Part shown: positions 53,135 to 62,080 of the stretch, piece by piece | Layout: each line of letters begins with the position of its first letter | Position numbering within the stretch: the stretch's first letter is position 1 | Assembly: GCA_963655255.1 (NCBI GenBank) | Contig: CAVKEB010000010.1 | Coordinates: 6,965 to 70,964 of the forward strand | Reading direction: 5' to 3' | Length of the DNA: 64,000 bases | From: CAG-791 sp963655255 | GTDB lineage: Bacteria > Bacillota > Clostridia > Lachnospirales > Lachnospiraceae | Made by a program: the position numbers and the translations under genes | The notes under the pieces: generated by a model | Database searches by the model: none | What the model was told of the DNA's origin: nothing | What the model saw: only the letters and a program-made list of their open reading frames with translations

Positions 53135-53140
53135 ATAGAA

Positions 53141-53875
53141 ATGAATGCATATGATGTAAAACGGGATGTGAGCGATCAGTATTCGCTTCGCGGGAGAGTG
53201 TTTCACAAGATCCGCGATGACATCCTGAATGGAAAATATAAGGAAAACGAGGAGCTGAAGGAAGTTGCGATCGGGCAGGAGATGGGCGTTTCGAGAACGC
53301 CGGTCCGTGAGGCACTCCGTCAGCTGGAGCTGGAGGGCCTGGTTCAGATCATTCCGAACCGCGGTGCCTTTGTCACCGGCATCCAGGCGAAGGATGTCCA
53401 TGACATCTATATGATCCGCTCCCGGCTGGAGGGCCTGTGCGCCCGCTGGGCCTGCGAGCATATCACGAAGGAACAGATGGACGAGATGGAGGAGAATGTT
53501 TATCTCGCCGAGTTTCATGCGAAAAAGGGCAACATGGAGCAGATGGCGGAGCTGGACAACCAGTTCCACCGGATCCTGTACGAATCCGGTGATTCCAAGA
53601 TGCTGGAGCATCTGCTCGTCGATTATCATCAGTACGTCATGCGGATCCGGAGAAAGACCCTCTCCACGCCGGAGCGTGCGATCGCCTCCAATCAGGAGCA
53701 CCACGGCATCATGGAGGCCATCAAGGCGAACAATCCGGATCTTGCGGAGAAGCTTGCCTCCGAACACATGAACAACGCCTACAGCAATATGGTGAAGAAC
53801 GGACTGTTCGATCTTTATAAAAATGACAATGTTTCGGAACAAGATGCGGGAAAAGAGGACGAACGGCAGGGATAG
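53141..53875 (+). CDS. GntR-family regulator (FadR/FCD subfamily)
   Basis: 244 residues. N-terminal winged helix-turn-helix (IGQEMGVSRTPVREALRQLE) and C-terminal FCD ligand-binding domain (MIRSRLEGLCARWACEHI...DNQFHRILYE...EHHGIMEAIKANN) that often binds an organic acid with a metal. Placement between the citrate-synthase-like gene and icd suggests it senses a TCA intermediate. Its ribosome binding site comes from the C/D hairpin fragment. Confidence 0.9.
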   Translation: MNAYDVKRDVSDQYSLRGRVFHKIRDDILNGKYKENEELKEVAIGQEMGVSRTPVREALRQLELEGLVQIIPNRGAFVTGIQAKDVHDIYMIRSRLEGLCARWACEHITKEQMDEMEENVYLAEFHAKKGNMEQMAELDNQFHRILYESGDSKMLEHLLVDYHQYVMRIRRKTLSTPERAIASNQEHHGIMEAIKANNPDLAEKLASEHMNNAYSNMVKNGLFDLYKNDNVSEQDAGKEDERQG

Positions 53876-54004
53876 AAGTCCTTCGAAGAAAACGAGCATC
53901 CGCAGATGAGATACCGGAAGACAGGGCGCAGGGATGCAGAGATTCCGGTGTAGAAGCGCAGGAAGGCTGCAGCAGCAAAAAGAAAAGAAGAGAGGATTGG
54001 GGAT

Positions 54005-55222
54005 ATGGCCAAGATTCAGATGACAACTCCCATCGTGGAGATGGACGGCGATGAAATGACGAGAATTATCTGGAAGATGATCAAGGAGGATCTGATTCTT
54101 CCCTATGTGGACCTGAAGACCGAGTACTATGACCTCGGCCTTCGGCACCGCGACGAGACCGACGATGAGGTGACGAAGGATGCCGCCAATGCAACGAAGG
54201 AGTACGGCGTTGCGGTAAAATGCGCGACGATCACCCCGAACCGGGCAAGGCAGGAGGAGTATCATCTGAAGAAGCTCTACAAGAGCCCGAACGCAACGCT
54301 CCGCTCCATGCTGGACGGGACGGTGTTCCGCGGCCCGATCCTGGTGAAGGGAATCGAGCCCTACGTGCGCACCTGGAAGGCCCCGATCATGCTGGCCCGC
54401 CATGCGTACGGCGATGTGTACAAGAATTCGGAGATGAAGATCGGCGGCCCTGGAAAGGCGGAGCTCGTCTATACGGAGGCGGATACCGGCATTGAACACC
54501 GCAGGCTCATTCATGAGTTCGACGGGGCGGGTATTGTTCAGGGAATCCACAACACGGACCGGTCCATTGAGAATTTCGCGAGAACCTGCTTTAATTATGC
54601 GTATGACAAGAAGATGGATCTCTGGTTCTCCACGAAGGACACGATTTCCAAGACCTATGACGGAAACTTCAAGGAGATCTTCCAGGATCTGTACGACCGC
54701 GCCTATAAGGGCAAATTCGAGGCGGCAGGCATCAAATATTTCTACACGCTGATTGATGATGCGGTGGCCCGCGTCATCCGCTCCGAGGGCGGCTTCGTCT
54801 GGGCACTGAAGAACTACGACGGCGATGTGATGTCGGACATGATGGCAACGGCCTTCGGTTCGCTTGCGATGATGACCTCGACGCTCGTCTCTCCGACGGG
54901 AGCCTACGAGTATGAAGCGGCGCACGGAACGGTGCAGCGGCATTATTATAAGTATTTAAATGGCGAGAAGGAGTCCACGAACTCGGTGGCGACGATCTTC
55001 GCCTGGACGGGTGCATTGAGAAAGCGGGGCGAACTGGACGGCCTGCGGGAACTGGTGAAGTTCGCGGACCAGCTGGAGAGGGCGACGCTTGCGACGATCG
55101 AGTCCGGACGGATGACGGGTGATCTTGCGGCCATCACGACACTTCCGAATGTACAGTCTCTTGACACGGAGTCCTTTATTCTGGCAATCCGTGATACACT
55201 GGACAAGATGCGGAGGGAGTAA
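54005..55222 (+). CDS. icd: Isocitrate dehydrogenase (NADP-type, homodimeric)
   Basis: 405 residues, close in length and sequence to the eukaryotic-like homodimeric NADP-IDH class (MTTPIVEMDGDEMTRIIW, GTVFRGPILV, YDGDVMSDMMATAFGSLAMM, EAAHGTVQRHYY). Converts isocitrate to 2-oxoglutarate. Site AGAGGATTGGGGAT. The 129-nt gap from the GntR gene is purine-rich and without a recognisable promoter, so cotranscription is plausible. Confidence 0.95.
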   Translation: MAKIQMTTPIVEMDGDEMTRIIWKMIKEDLILPYVDLKTEYYDLGLRHRDETDDEVTKDAANATKEYGVAVKCATITPNRARQEEYHLKKLYKSPNATLRSMLDGTVFRGPILVKGIEPYVRTWKAPIMLARHAYGDVYKNSEMKIGGPGKAELVYTEADTGIEHRRLIHEFDGAGIVQGIHNTDRSIENFARTCFNYAYDKKMDLWFSTKDTISKTYDGNFKEIFQDLYDRAYKGKFEAAGIKYFYTLIDDAVARVIRSEGGFVWALKNYDGDVMSDMMATAFGSLAMMTSTLVSPTGAYEYEAAHGTVQRHYYKYLNGEKESTNSVATIFAWTGALRKRGELDGLRELVKFADQLERATLATIESGRMTGDLAAITTLPNVQSLDTESFILAIRDTLDKMRRE

Positions 55223-55304
55223 GACAAAATACCCGCGGCAGACTCCCGGATCCCTGCCCATTGCGGCAGCTGCCCGCGGGATAGAGGAAAAGGCAGATTT
55301 TACT

Positions 55305-57425
55305 ATGATTTTATCGGTTCAGCATGTCAGCAAATCGTTTCTGGAGGTTCCGGTTCTTTCCGACATTACCTTCCATCTGGAAAAAGGCGATCGCGCCGCC
55401 ATTGTCGGCATCAACGGCGCCGGGAAGTCGACGCTTCTCAAGATCATGATCGGCGAGATGAAGCCGGATGAGGGCAGCGTTTCCTTTGCGAGGGAGACGA
55501 CCATCGGGTACCTCGCGCAGAACCAGGACCTCGGCTTTGACGGAACGATCTACGAGGAGCTACTGACCGTGAAGAAGGACATGGTGGAGCTCGAGAAGAA
55601 GATTGAGCTCGACGAGAAGCTGATGGAGCAGCTGACCGGCGAGGAGCTGAACCAGGTGGTCATCGAGTATAACGATCTTCTGACGAAGTTCCAGAACAGC
55701 AACGGCTTCTCCTACAAGGGAGAGATCACCGGCGTTCTCCGTGGACTCGGCTTCTCCGACGAGGAATTCGATCATGAGGTCCGCACGCTTTCGGGCGGGC
55801 AGAAGACCCGGGTTGCGCTGGCGAAGCTCCTTCTGGAGAAGCCGGACATCATTCTTCTGGATGAGCCGACGAACCATCTGGATATTGCGGCGATCCGCTG
55901 GCTGGAGACCTACCTATCGAATTACCGCGGAACGGTTCTGATCGTCTCACACGACCGGTATTTTCTCGACAAGACCGTGGGTCACATCATTGAGATCGAG
56001 AACACGCATGCCACCGTTTTTAACGGCAATTATTCCTTCTACGCTGAGGAGAAGAAGAAGCTCCGCGATCAGCAGTGGCACCAGTATCTGAACAATCAGG
56101 CGGAAATCAAACATCAGGAAGAGGTCATCGCGAAGCTCAAGCAGTTCAACCGCGAGAAGTCCATCAAGCGCGCGGAGAGCCGGGAGAAGCAGCTCGCGAA
56201 AAAAGAGGTCCTGGAGAAGCCCGTGGAGCTGCGCGACGATATGCGGCTGACATTAAAGCCCTGCATCCGGTCCGGACGGGATGTCATGCAGGTGCGGCAT
56301 CTTGCCAAGGCATTTGACGGGAACCGCCTTTTTGACGACATCACCTTCGATGTCCTGCGCGGGGAGCATGTCGCCATCATCGGCAGCAACGGAACCGGCA
56401 AGTCCACGCTTCTGAAGATCATCATCGGACAGATTGCCGCGGACTCCGGAACGGTCCGCTTCGGCACCAACGTGCACATCGGCTACTACGATCAGGAGCA
56501 CCACGTTCTGAACGACGCGAACACCGTATTCGAGGAAATCTCCGAGGCGCACCCGGACATGACCAACACGGAGATCCGGAATCTTCTCGCATCGTTTCTT
56601 TTCACCGGGGAGGATGTGTTCAAGAGAATCGCGGATCTCTCCGGCGGAGAAAAGGGACGCGTCTCTCTGGCCAAGCTCATGCTCTCCGAGGCGAATTTCC
56701 TGATCCTTGACGAGCCGACGAACCATCTGGACATGGTTTCCAAGGATGTGTTGGAGAATGCGCTCAACAGCTATGAGGGAACGGTTCTCTATGTCTCGCA
56801 CGACCGGTATTTCATGAACCGGACGGCGAGCCGGATTCTCTCGCTGACGGACCGTATGATGCTGAACTATCCGGGGAGCCGGAGCGATGAACCGGCGCCG
56901 GACTGCTACATCGGCAATTATGATTACTATCTGGAAAAGTCCGCGCAGGTGGAGAGCACCTTGAAGGAAGAGGAGAGAAAGCGGATTGCCGAGGCCACGG
57001 GTCAGCCCGTTCCGGGAAGCGCGGGCAGAACATCCGCCGGTGCAGGGAATGTGTCAGGTGGAAAATCCGGTCCGGCAGGTTCGGGTGCATCGGCTGTGAC
57101 AGGGGAAAACGGAAATGCCGCGATGTTCTCCGACTTAAGAGCGGGCTCTTCCGGAGCGGGTGTCACCGGCGGCAGCATGGATTACAAGCGGCAGAAGGAA
57201 GAGCAGGCAAGGCTTCGCAAGCAGCAGAACGATCTGAAGAAATGCGAGACCGAAATTGCCGCTCTCGAAGACCGCAACACGGCCATTGATGAAGAAATGG
57301 CCCTTCCGGAGAACTGCACCAATCTTCCGAAGCTGGAACAGCTTCAGAAAGAAAAAAGCGCCAACGAAGAGAAGCTCTCCGCACTTTACGAGAAGTGGGA
57401 GGAGCTCTCCGAGGCGCTCGGGTGA
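55305..57425 (+). CDS. ABC-F ATPase (translation factor / ribosome protection type)
   Basis: 706 residues from ATG 55305 (MILSVQHVSKSF). Two ABC domains without membrane segments: Walker A GINGAGKST and GSNGTGKST, signatures LSGGQKTRVALAKLL and LSGGEKGRVSLAKLM, joined by the charged P-site linker helix (AEIKHQEEVIAKLKQFNREK). After ABC2 comes a Gly/Ser/Ala-rich low-complexity stretch (about residues 565-620) and then a C-terminal coiled coil (QKEEQARLRKQQNDLKKCE). ABC-F proteins act on the ribosomal E site; whether this one is housekeeping or antibiotic-protective cannot be told. Confidence 0.9.
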   Translation: MILSVQHVSKSFLEVPVLSDITFHLEKGDRAAIVGINGAGKSTLLKIMIGEMKPDEGSVSFARETTIGYLAQNQDLGFDGTIYEELLTVKKDMVELEKKIELDEKLMEQLTGEELNQVVIEYNDLLTKFQNSNGFSYKGEITGVLRGLGFSDEEFDHEVRTLSGGQKTRVALAKLLLEKPDIILLDEPTNHLDIAAIRWLETYLSNYRGTVLIVSHDRYFLDKTVGHIIEIENTHATVFNGNYSFYAEEKKKLRDQQWHQYLNNQAEIKHQEEVIAKLKQFNREKSIKRAESREKQLAKKEVLEKPVELRDDMRLTLKPCIRSGRDVMQVRHLAKAFDGNRLFDDITFDVLRGEHVAIIGSNGTGKSTLLKIIIGQIAADSGTVRFGTNVHIGYYDQEHHVLNDANTVFEEISEAHPDMTNTEIRNLLASFLFTGEDVFKRIADLSGGEKGRVSLAKLMLSEANFLILDEPTNHLDMVSKDVLENALNSYEGTVLYVSHDRYFMNRTASRILSLTDRMMLNYPGSRSDEPAPDCYIGNYDYYLEKSAQVESTLKEEERKRIAEATGQPVPGSAGRTSAGAGNVSGGKSGPAGSGASAVTGENGNAAMFSDLRAGSSGAGVTGGSMDYKRQKEEQARLRKQQNDLKKCETEIAALEDRNTAIDEEMALPENCTNLPKLEQLQKEKSANEEKLSALYEKWEELSEALG

Positions 57426-57471
57426 ACGGCAGTGATCAGGCCGGAATATTTTCATAAGATTTGCATAAAGG

Positions 57472-57518
57472 CCTGCATGTCAGTTCCGGGTTGAATTCGG
57501 AACTGACATGCAGGTTTT
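57472..57518. terminator. Bidirectional terminator between ABC-F and MATE genes
   Basis: CCTGCATGTCAGTTCCG (57472-57488) pairs perfectly with CGGAACTGACATGCAGG (57498-57514), then TTTTC. 17-bp stem between convergent genes. Confidence 0.92.
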
Positions 57519-57521
57519 CTT

Positions 57522-58892
57522 TCATTCCGCCTTCGGGGCAGCCGCAGCGTGCTTCTGCAGATACAGGAAGAAGCAGACATTCAGAACGATTCCGACTGCC
57601 GTGGAGGTGGGAGCGGCCAGTCCTATTTTCGTCAGGCTGGCATCCGGCTGGATGCTCATGAACCAGGCGAGCGGCAGACGGACGAGAAGCGTCTGAACCA
57701 GCCCCTGGATCATCACCCACAGGCTCTTGTCATGACCGTTGAAGTAGCCCACCATGCTGAACAGAACCGCCGTCACCAGCGTCTCCGGCGCGAAGCCCTT
57801 GAGGTAGGCATAGGCATTCCGAACCACGGCGGCGTCCGTGGTGAAGATTCCGGACAGAAGGTCGCCCTTTAACATCACAAAGGAGAAGACGACGCAGCCG
57901 AAGGCAAGACCGATGCCGATTCCGGTGAACATGGCTTTTTTTGCACGCGCCTCTTTTCCCGCGCCGACGTTCTGCGACACGAAGGATGCCATCGACTGCA
58001 TGAGGGAGCTCGGAATCAGCATGGCGAAGTTGACAATTTTGCTGGCGACGCCGTATCCCGAGGAGGCTTCGAGGCCGAGGCGGTTGACAAAGGCGCAGAG
58101 CGCGAGGAAGGAGAGCTGGGTCAGGAATTCCTGCAGCGCGAGCGGAAGGCCGATGGAGAGGAACCGTCTGCACTGTTCGTTGAGTCGGAAATCCGTCCGG
58201 TGAATCGCAAACGGCAGATTCTTGCGGATCAGGATGATCACGGCGAAGACCACGCTGACGGCCTGAGCGGCCACCGTCGCGATGGCAGCGCCCGCTGCGT
58301 CCAGATGGAACCCGGCTACCAGAACGAGGTCGCCGATGATGTTGACAATGCAGGCAACCAGCACGAACAGAAGCGGGGATTTGCTGTCGCCAAGGCCACG
58401 GAAAATCGCGGCGAGAAGGTTGTAGGCGACGATAAAAATAATTCCGCTGCCGCAGATCCGGACGTAGGCAGAGGTCTGGTCAAGCGCCTCGGCGGGCGCC
58501 TGCATCAGCACCGAAAGCGGGCGGGAGAAGCCCGCCAGAGCGATGAACAGGATGACGGAGAGGATCACGAACACCACCACGGCGCCGCCGATGGCAGGAC
58601 CGATGAACTGCGGCCTCTTCTCGCCGAGGTAGCGCGCGATGAGGACGGTGACGCCCATGGCCAGCTGCGTGACGACAAAGGTCACGAGATTCATCACCTG
58701 GCTTCCGGTGGAAACGGCGGAGAGTCCGGACGTTGTTCCGAAATGCCCCACGACCAGAAGATCGACGGCACCGTAGGCCGCCTGCAAAACCAGGGCTCCC
58801 AGAATCGGGAGCATGAATACGGACAGCTTTTTCAGAATGCTGCCCTGTGTAAAATCGGCTTTCTCATTTGCATCAGTTCTGTTACTTGTCAA
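57522..58892 (-). CDS. MATE-family efflux transporter
   Basis: About 456 residues, twelve hydrophobic segments; MATE features include the LPILGALVLQAAYGAVDLLVVGHFG first helix and ALQEFLTQLSFLALCAFVNRLG. The start is set at TTG 58892 (reads as Met-TSNRTDANEK) because AAAGGAG lies 8 nt upstream; an ATG at 58922 is in frame but has no such site. It overlaps the end of the MarR gene by 11 nt, so the pair is coupled. It likely exports drugs or metabolites sensed by that MarR. Confidence 0.9.
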   Translation of the reverse strand: MTSNRTDANEKADFTQGSILKKLSVFMLPILGALVLQAAYGAVDLLVVGHFGTTSGLSAVSTGSQVMNLVTFVVTQLAMGVTVLIARYLGEKRPQFIGPAIGGAVVVFVILSVILFIALAGFSRPLSVLMQAPAEALDQTSAYVRICGSGIIFIVAYNLLAAIFRGLGDSKSPLLFVLVACIVNIIGDLVLVAGFHLDAAGAAIATVAAQAVSVVFAVIILIRKNLPFAIHRTDFRLNEQCRRFLSIGLPLALQEFLTQLSFLALCAFVNRLGLEASSGYGVASKIVNFAMLIPSSLMQSMASFVSQNVGAGKEARAKKAMFTGIGIGLAFGCVVFSFVMLKGDLLSGIFTTDAAVVRNAYAYLKGFAPETLVTAVLFSMVGYFNGHDKSLWVMIQGLVQTLLVRLPLAWFMSIQPDASLTKIGLAAPTSTAVGIVLNVCFFLYLQKHAAAAPKAE

Positions 58893-59334
58893 GGGAAATT
58901 CTCCTTTCGCACATAATCTCATAAAAATCCTGAATCGTCCGGATGGTTGTCTTCAGATTCTCTTCCGGAATCTCCTGCAGAAACGGCATCAGCATGGAAA
59001 AATACTGTCGGTCGTATCGGGAGAGAAGCTGCGTTCCCTGCTCCGTCGCGGAAAGGTACGTGACGCGCCCGTCCTCCTTCGAGGCAATCTTCCGGAGATA
59101 GCCTTTTTTCTCCATCTCCTTGACGGTGCGGGTCACGCCGGGACGCGGAAGGCTCAAGGCCTCGCTGATGTCGGATACCTTCACCTGAAGCCCTTTCTGC
59201 TCCAGCTGCTGGATGACATCGAGGTAATGAATATAGGAAGGCATCACGCCTTTCGGAAGAGGCGGGAGCATTTCCCGGATCCGTTTCGCCTGGTAGCAGG
59301 CATCCATCATTTTCTTGATCAGTTCGGTTGTCAT
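58882..59334 (-). CDS. MarR-family regulator
   Basis: 150 residues with a winged helix-turn-helix (LQVKVSDISEALSLPRPGVTRTVKEMEKKGYL) and MarR beta-wing (KIASKEDGRVTYLSATEQG). Encoded immediately upstream of and overlapping the MATE gene. Its promoter overlaps perfect palindromes (59363-59400), so autoregulation with derepression by ligand is likely. Confidence 0.92.
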   Translation of the reverse strand: MTTELIKKMMDACYQAKRIREMLPPLPKGVMPSYIHYLDVIQQLEQKGLQVKVSDISEALSLPRPGVTRTVKEMEKKGYLRKIASKEDGRVTYLSATEQGTQLLSRYDRQYFSMLMPFLQEIPEENLKTTIRTIQDFYEIMCERRISLDK

Positions 59335-59362
59335 GCGTCCTCCAAAGTGCTTTCAGGTGACC

Positions 59363-59402
59363 GGTAAAACGTTACCAAAGGTAATTACCGAGAGTAATTA
59401 TA
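59363..59402 (-). promoter_or_regulatory. MarR operators overlapping the marR promoter -10
   Basis: TAATTAC-CGAGA-GTAATTA (59382-59400) is a perfect 7-5-7 palindrome overlapping the -10 of the marR promoter; GGTAA-AACG-TTACC (59363-59376) is a second, smaller one. Both share the GGTAA/TTACC core. Confidence 0.8.
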
Positions 59403-59424
59403 TGCATTCATCCTCTTTTGTCAA
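59397..59424 (-). promoter_or_regulatory. Promoter of the MarR-MATE operon
   Basis: On the minus strand TTGACA (59424-59419), 16 bp, TATAAT (59402-59397). The -10 lies inside the 19-bp palindrome. Confidence 0.88.
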
Positions 59425-59453
59425 GAGAGGAATGGAGGAAACAGGGAAGGCAA

Positions 59454-59483
59454 TTGACACTGTGTAAGCGGATTTTGTATAAT
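59454..59483 (+). promoter_or_regulatory. Promoter for the hybrid kinase gene
   Basis: TTGACA (59454-59459), 18 bp, TATAAT (59478-59483), with an extended -10 TG. The predicted 5' UTR contains the complete hairpin element at 59506-59581. Confidence 0.9.
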
Positions 59484-59505
59484 CCGTTCGTCAAATACTG
59501 ACGAA

Positions 59506-59581
59506 AGTTTGAAAGTGACATCGATAGGCCGCTTTCAAACTGCAGCATCGGTGCGGACGCACCGATGCTGCCGCTAAGGTA
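59506..59581 (+). repeat. Composite hairpin element, type E-F (copy 5) in the kinase 5' UTR
   Basis: E: 59506-59521 pairs with the ...GCTTTCAAACT arm to 59541 (two interruptions). F is the best of all copies: GCAGCATCGGTGC (59542-59554), loop GGAC, GCACCGATGCTGC (59559-59571), 13 bp perfect. D is missing and F is joined to CGCTAAGGTATAAA. The promoter lies upstream, so it is transcribed as leader. Confidence 0.88.
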
Positions 59582-59608
59582 TAAAATGAACGTTCTGAAG
59601 GATCTGCT

Positions 59609-62080
59609 ATGCCTTTCCATGACAAAAAACTCAGCCTGGATATGATGGATTACAGCCCGGTTGCGTGCTGCGTGACCGAGGTTGTCCGGAATGAAGAAGG
59701 ACAGCCGGTGGACTGGATTTACCGCTACTGCAATCAGGCGTTTGCGGACATCAAGGAATACCGGGTAGAAACACTTCTGGATCATGCCAACTCGAGCATT
59801 TCGCCGCGGATGAACGCGAGGTGGCTGAAGGCCTATTATGAGGCGGCGTATGAGGAAAAATCCTGCGAATTCGATCTGGAGATGGAGGGAGACCGCCATG
59901 CCGTCATTCTGCCGGTCGGGGAAAAAGGCTTCTGTGCCTGCCTGATCCGTTCGCGGGAAGAGAATGCAGCTTTTTCCGGGGAAGAGAGGCGGGAGGAGCA
60001 GGAGAAGTGGATTATGGATAAGCTTGCTCCTGAGTACGTTTCGATTTACCGGATCGAGGCCAATTCCGGCAAGTACGAAATTCTTCGCCTTGCATCCAAC
60101 ACCAATGCCAAAAAGATCGTGACCGGCCATCCGGCGCCGTATGCGACATTTGATGAATTTTCCAGCCACTATGCGGAGTCCTTTATTCTGCCGGAGGACC
60201 GGCCGGAATTTCTGGACTGGCTCTCCTGCAGGAACATGAAGGAGAGCCTTCTTCACAGTGGGAAAATTACCTATCATTATCACAGTGTGGCGGAGGACGG
60301 AGAGCACAGCTTCTATGAGGCCTATGCCGTCAGGGGGCAGCAAAGCGATGCGGAGCATTTTGATATTTTCCTCGGTTTCCGGAACATCGACAGCATTCTT
60401 TACAAGGAGAAGCAGATTCAGGAGGAGCTGAAAAAGGCTCTGGACGAGGCCAGGCTCAGCAATGAAATCATCGCTTCGATCGCGCGGACCTATCAGTATA
60501 TTTCCCGGATTGATCTGGCAAACGATCACTTTGATGAAATCGCCAACAAGGATAATAAGATCCTCCCCTATCAGAAGTCCGGAAGTTTTCTGGAGGGGAA
60601 CCGGAAGACCTGCCGGGAGATGATCGCCGAGGAATATCAGGAGGCCTTTCTGAAGTTTCTGGATCTGAAAACGCTTCCGGAACGCATGGCGAAGGAAGAC
60701 TCCGTTGCCATGGAATACCGCATGAAGGATGGAAGCTGGCACAAAATGCGCCTGATCGAGAAGAAGAGGGACGCAAACGGAAGGCTGACCCATGTGCTGT
60801 GTGCGATCCGGACGATCAGCGAAGCAAAGAAGCGGGAGCAGGACCTTTTGTATCAGGTCGCGGAGGCGAAGAAGGAAACGGCCCTGAAAACCCGTTTTCT
60901 TTCGAACATGAGTCATGACATCCGGACTCCGCTCAACGGAATCATGGGGATGATTGAGCTCGCAGACCGCTATCCGGAGGATCCGGCGGTTCAGAAGAAG
61001 TGCCGGGAGCAGATGATGAAATCGTCCCGGTATCTGGTCGCTCTGGTGAGCGATATTCTGGCGATGAGCAAGCTGGAGGCCGGGGATACGGAGATTCAGG
61101 ACATTGCGTTTGACCTGACCGACCTTCTGAACCGTGCCAATGCGGAGAAGCAGCGTCTCGCCGCCGAAAAGAAAATCCATTATGACGTGCTGTGGGAGAG
61201 GGGCGAGATTCGTCACACGAAGCTGATCGGAAATCCGGCCTATGCGGAGCGGATTCTGCTCGCGGTTGCAGACAATGCCGTCAAATTCACGAATCCGGGA
61301 GGAACGGTGTGCGTGTGGTGCCGGGAAACGCCCTTAGAGGACGGCAGGTCCGTTTATGAGTTTTGCTGCGCGGACAACGGAATCGGAATCGGACAGGACT
61401 TTCTCCCGCACGCCTATGACCTTTTTGCGCAGGAAAACGAAACGAGCCGGACGCAGTATGAAGGAGCAGGACTCGGCCTCACCATAGCGCAGAAGCTTAC
61501 CGAGAAGCTCGGCGGCACGATTGAAATCAAAAGCGAAAAGGGAAAAGGCACGACGGTGTCTATAAGGATTCCGTTTCGGATTGATCCGGCGCAGGAGCCG
61601 GAGAGCGCGGAGGCGGGAGACGGACTGCAGAGGAGCGGGAGGGAACCTCTCCGCCTGGATGGCGTGCACGCTCTTCTTGCGGAAGACAATGAGCTGAACA
61701 CGGAGATTGCAAAATTCATGCTGGAGAGTCACGGCATGACGGTGGACTGCGCTGCGGACGGAGAAGAGGCGGCGGAGCGTTTTGCCGGGTCGGAACCGGG
61801 AGATTATGACGTCATTTTCATGGATATCATGATGCCGAAAATGAACGGCTGGGATGCGACGCGGAAGATCCGCGCGATGAACCGGCCGGATGCCGTGGAC
61901 ATTCCGATCATCGCGATGAGCGCCAATGCCTTTGCGGAGGACATCGTCAACAGCCACGTCGCCGGGATGAATGCGCATCTCTCCAAGCCGCTGGAGGACG
62001 AACGAATTCTGGAAGCGCTGCAGAAGTGCCTGCGGAAGGTTGCCGCATTCGGCAAAACCGCTACACTCGAAGATGTCTGA
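59609..62080 (+). CDS. Soluble hybrid sensor histidine kinase with receiver domain
   Basis: 823 residues, no transmembrane segments. N-terminal PAS-like domains (DYSPVACCVTEVVRNEEG...; another around residues 290-400), then HisKA with NMSHDIRTPLNGIM (His436), HATPase with ADNAVKFTNPGG (N box), ADNGIGIG and GAGLGL, and a C-terminal receiver with FMDIMMPKMNGWD (Asp739). The last 13 residues (VAAFGKTATLEDV) and the stop lie in the following hairpin element: TGA is in the CTGATG loop of its A hairpin. No response regulator gene is adjacent. Start site not strong. Confidence 0.92.
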   Translation: MPFHDKKLSLDMMDYSPVACCVTEVVRNEEGQPVDWIYRYCNQAFADIKEYRVETLLDHANSSISPRMNARWLKAYYEAAYEEKSCEFDLEMEGDRHAVILPVGEKGFCACLIRSREENAAFSGEERREEQEKWIMDKLAPEYVSIYRIEANSGKYEILRLASNTNAKKIVTGHPAPYATFDEFSSHYAESFILPEDRPEFLDWLSCRNMKESLLHSGKITYHYHSVAEDGEHSFYEAYAVRGQQSDAEHFDIFLGFRNIDSILYKEKQIQEELKKALDEARLSNEIIASIARTYQYISRIDLANDHFDEIANKDNKILPYQKSGSFLEGNRKTCREMIAEEYQEAFLKFLDLKTLPERMAKEDSVAMEYRMKDGSWHKMRLIEKKRDANGRLTHVLCAIRTISEAKKREQDLLYQVAEAKKETALKTRFLSNMSHDIRTPLNGIMGMIELADRYPEDPAVQKKCREQMMKSSRYLVALVSDILAMSKLEAGDTEIQDIAFDLTDLLNRANAEKQRLAAEKKIHYDVLWERGEIRHTKLIGNPAYAERILLAVADNAVKFTNPGGTVCVWCRETPLEDGRSVYEFCCADNGIGIGQDFLPHAYDLFAQENETSRTQYEGAGLGLTIAQKLTEKLGGTIEIKSEKGKGTTVSIRIPFRIDPAQEPESAEAGDGLQRSGREPLRLDGVHALLAEDNELNTEIAKFMLESHGMTVDCAADGEEAAERFAGSEPGDYDVIFMDIMMPKMNGWDATRKIRAMNRPDAVDIPIIAMSANAFAEDIVNSHVAGMNAHLSKPLEDERILEALQKCLRKVAAFGKTATLEDV

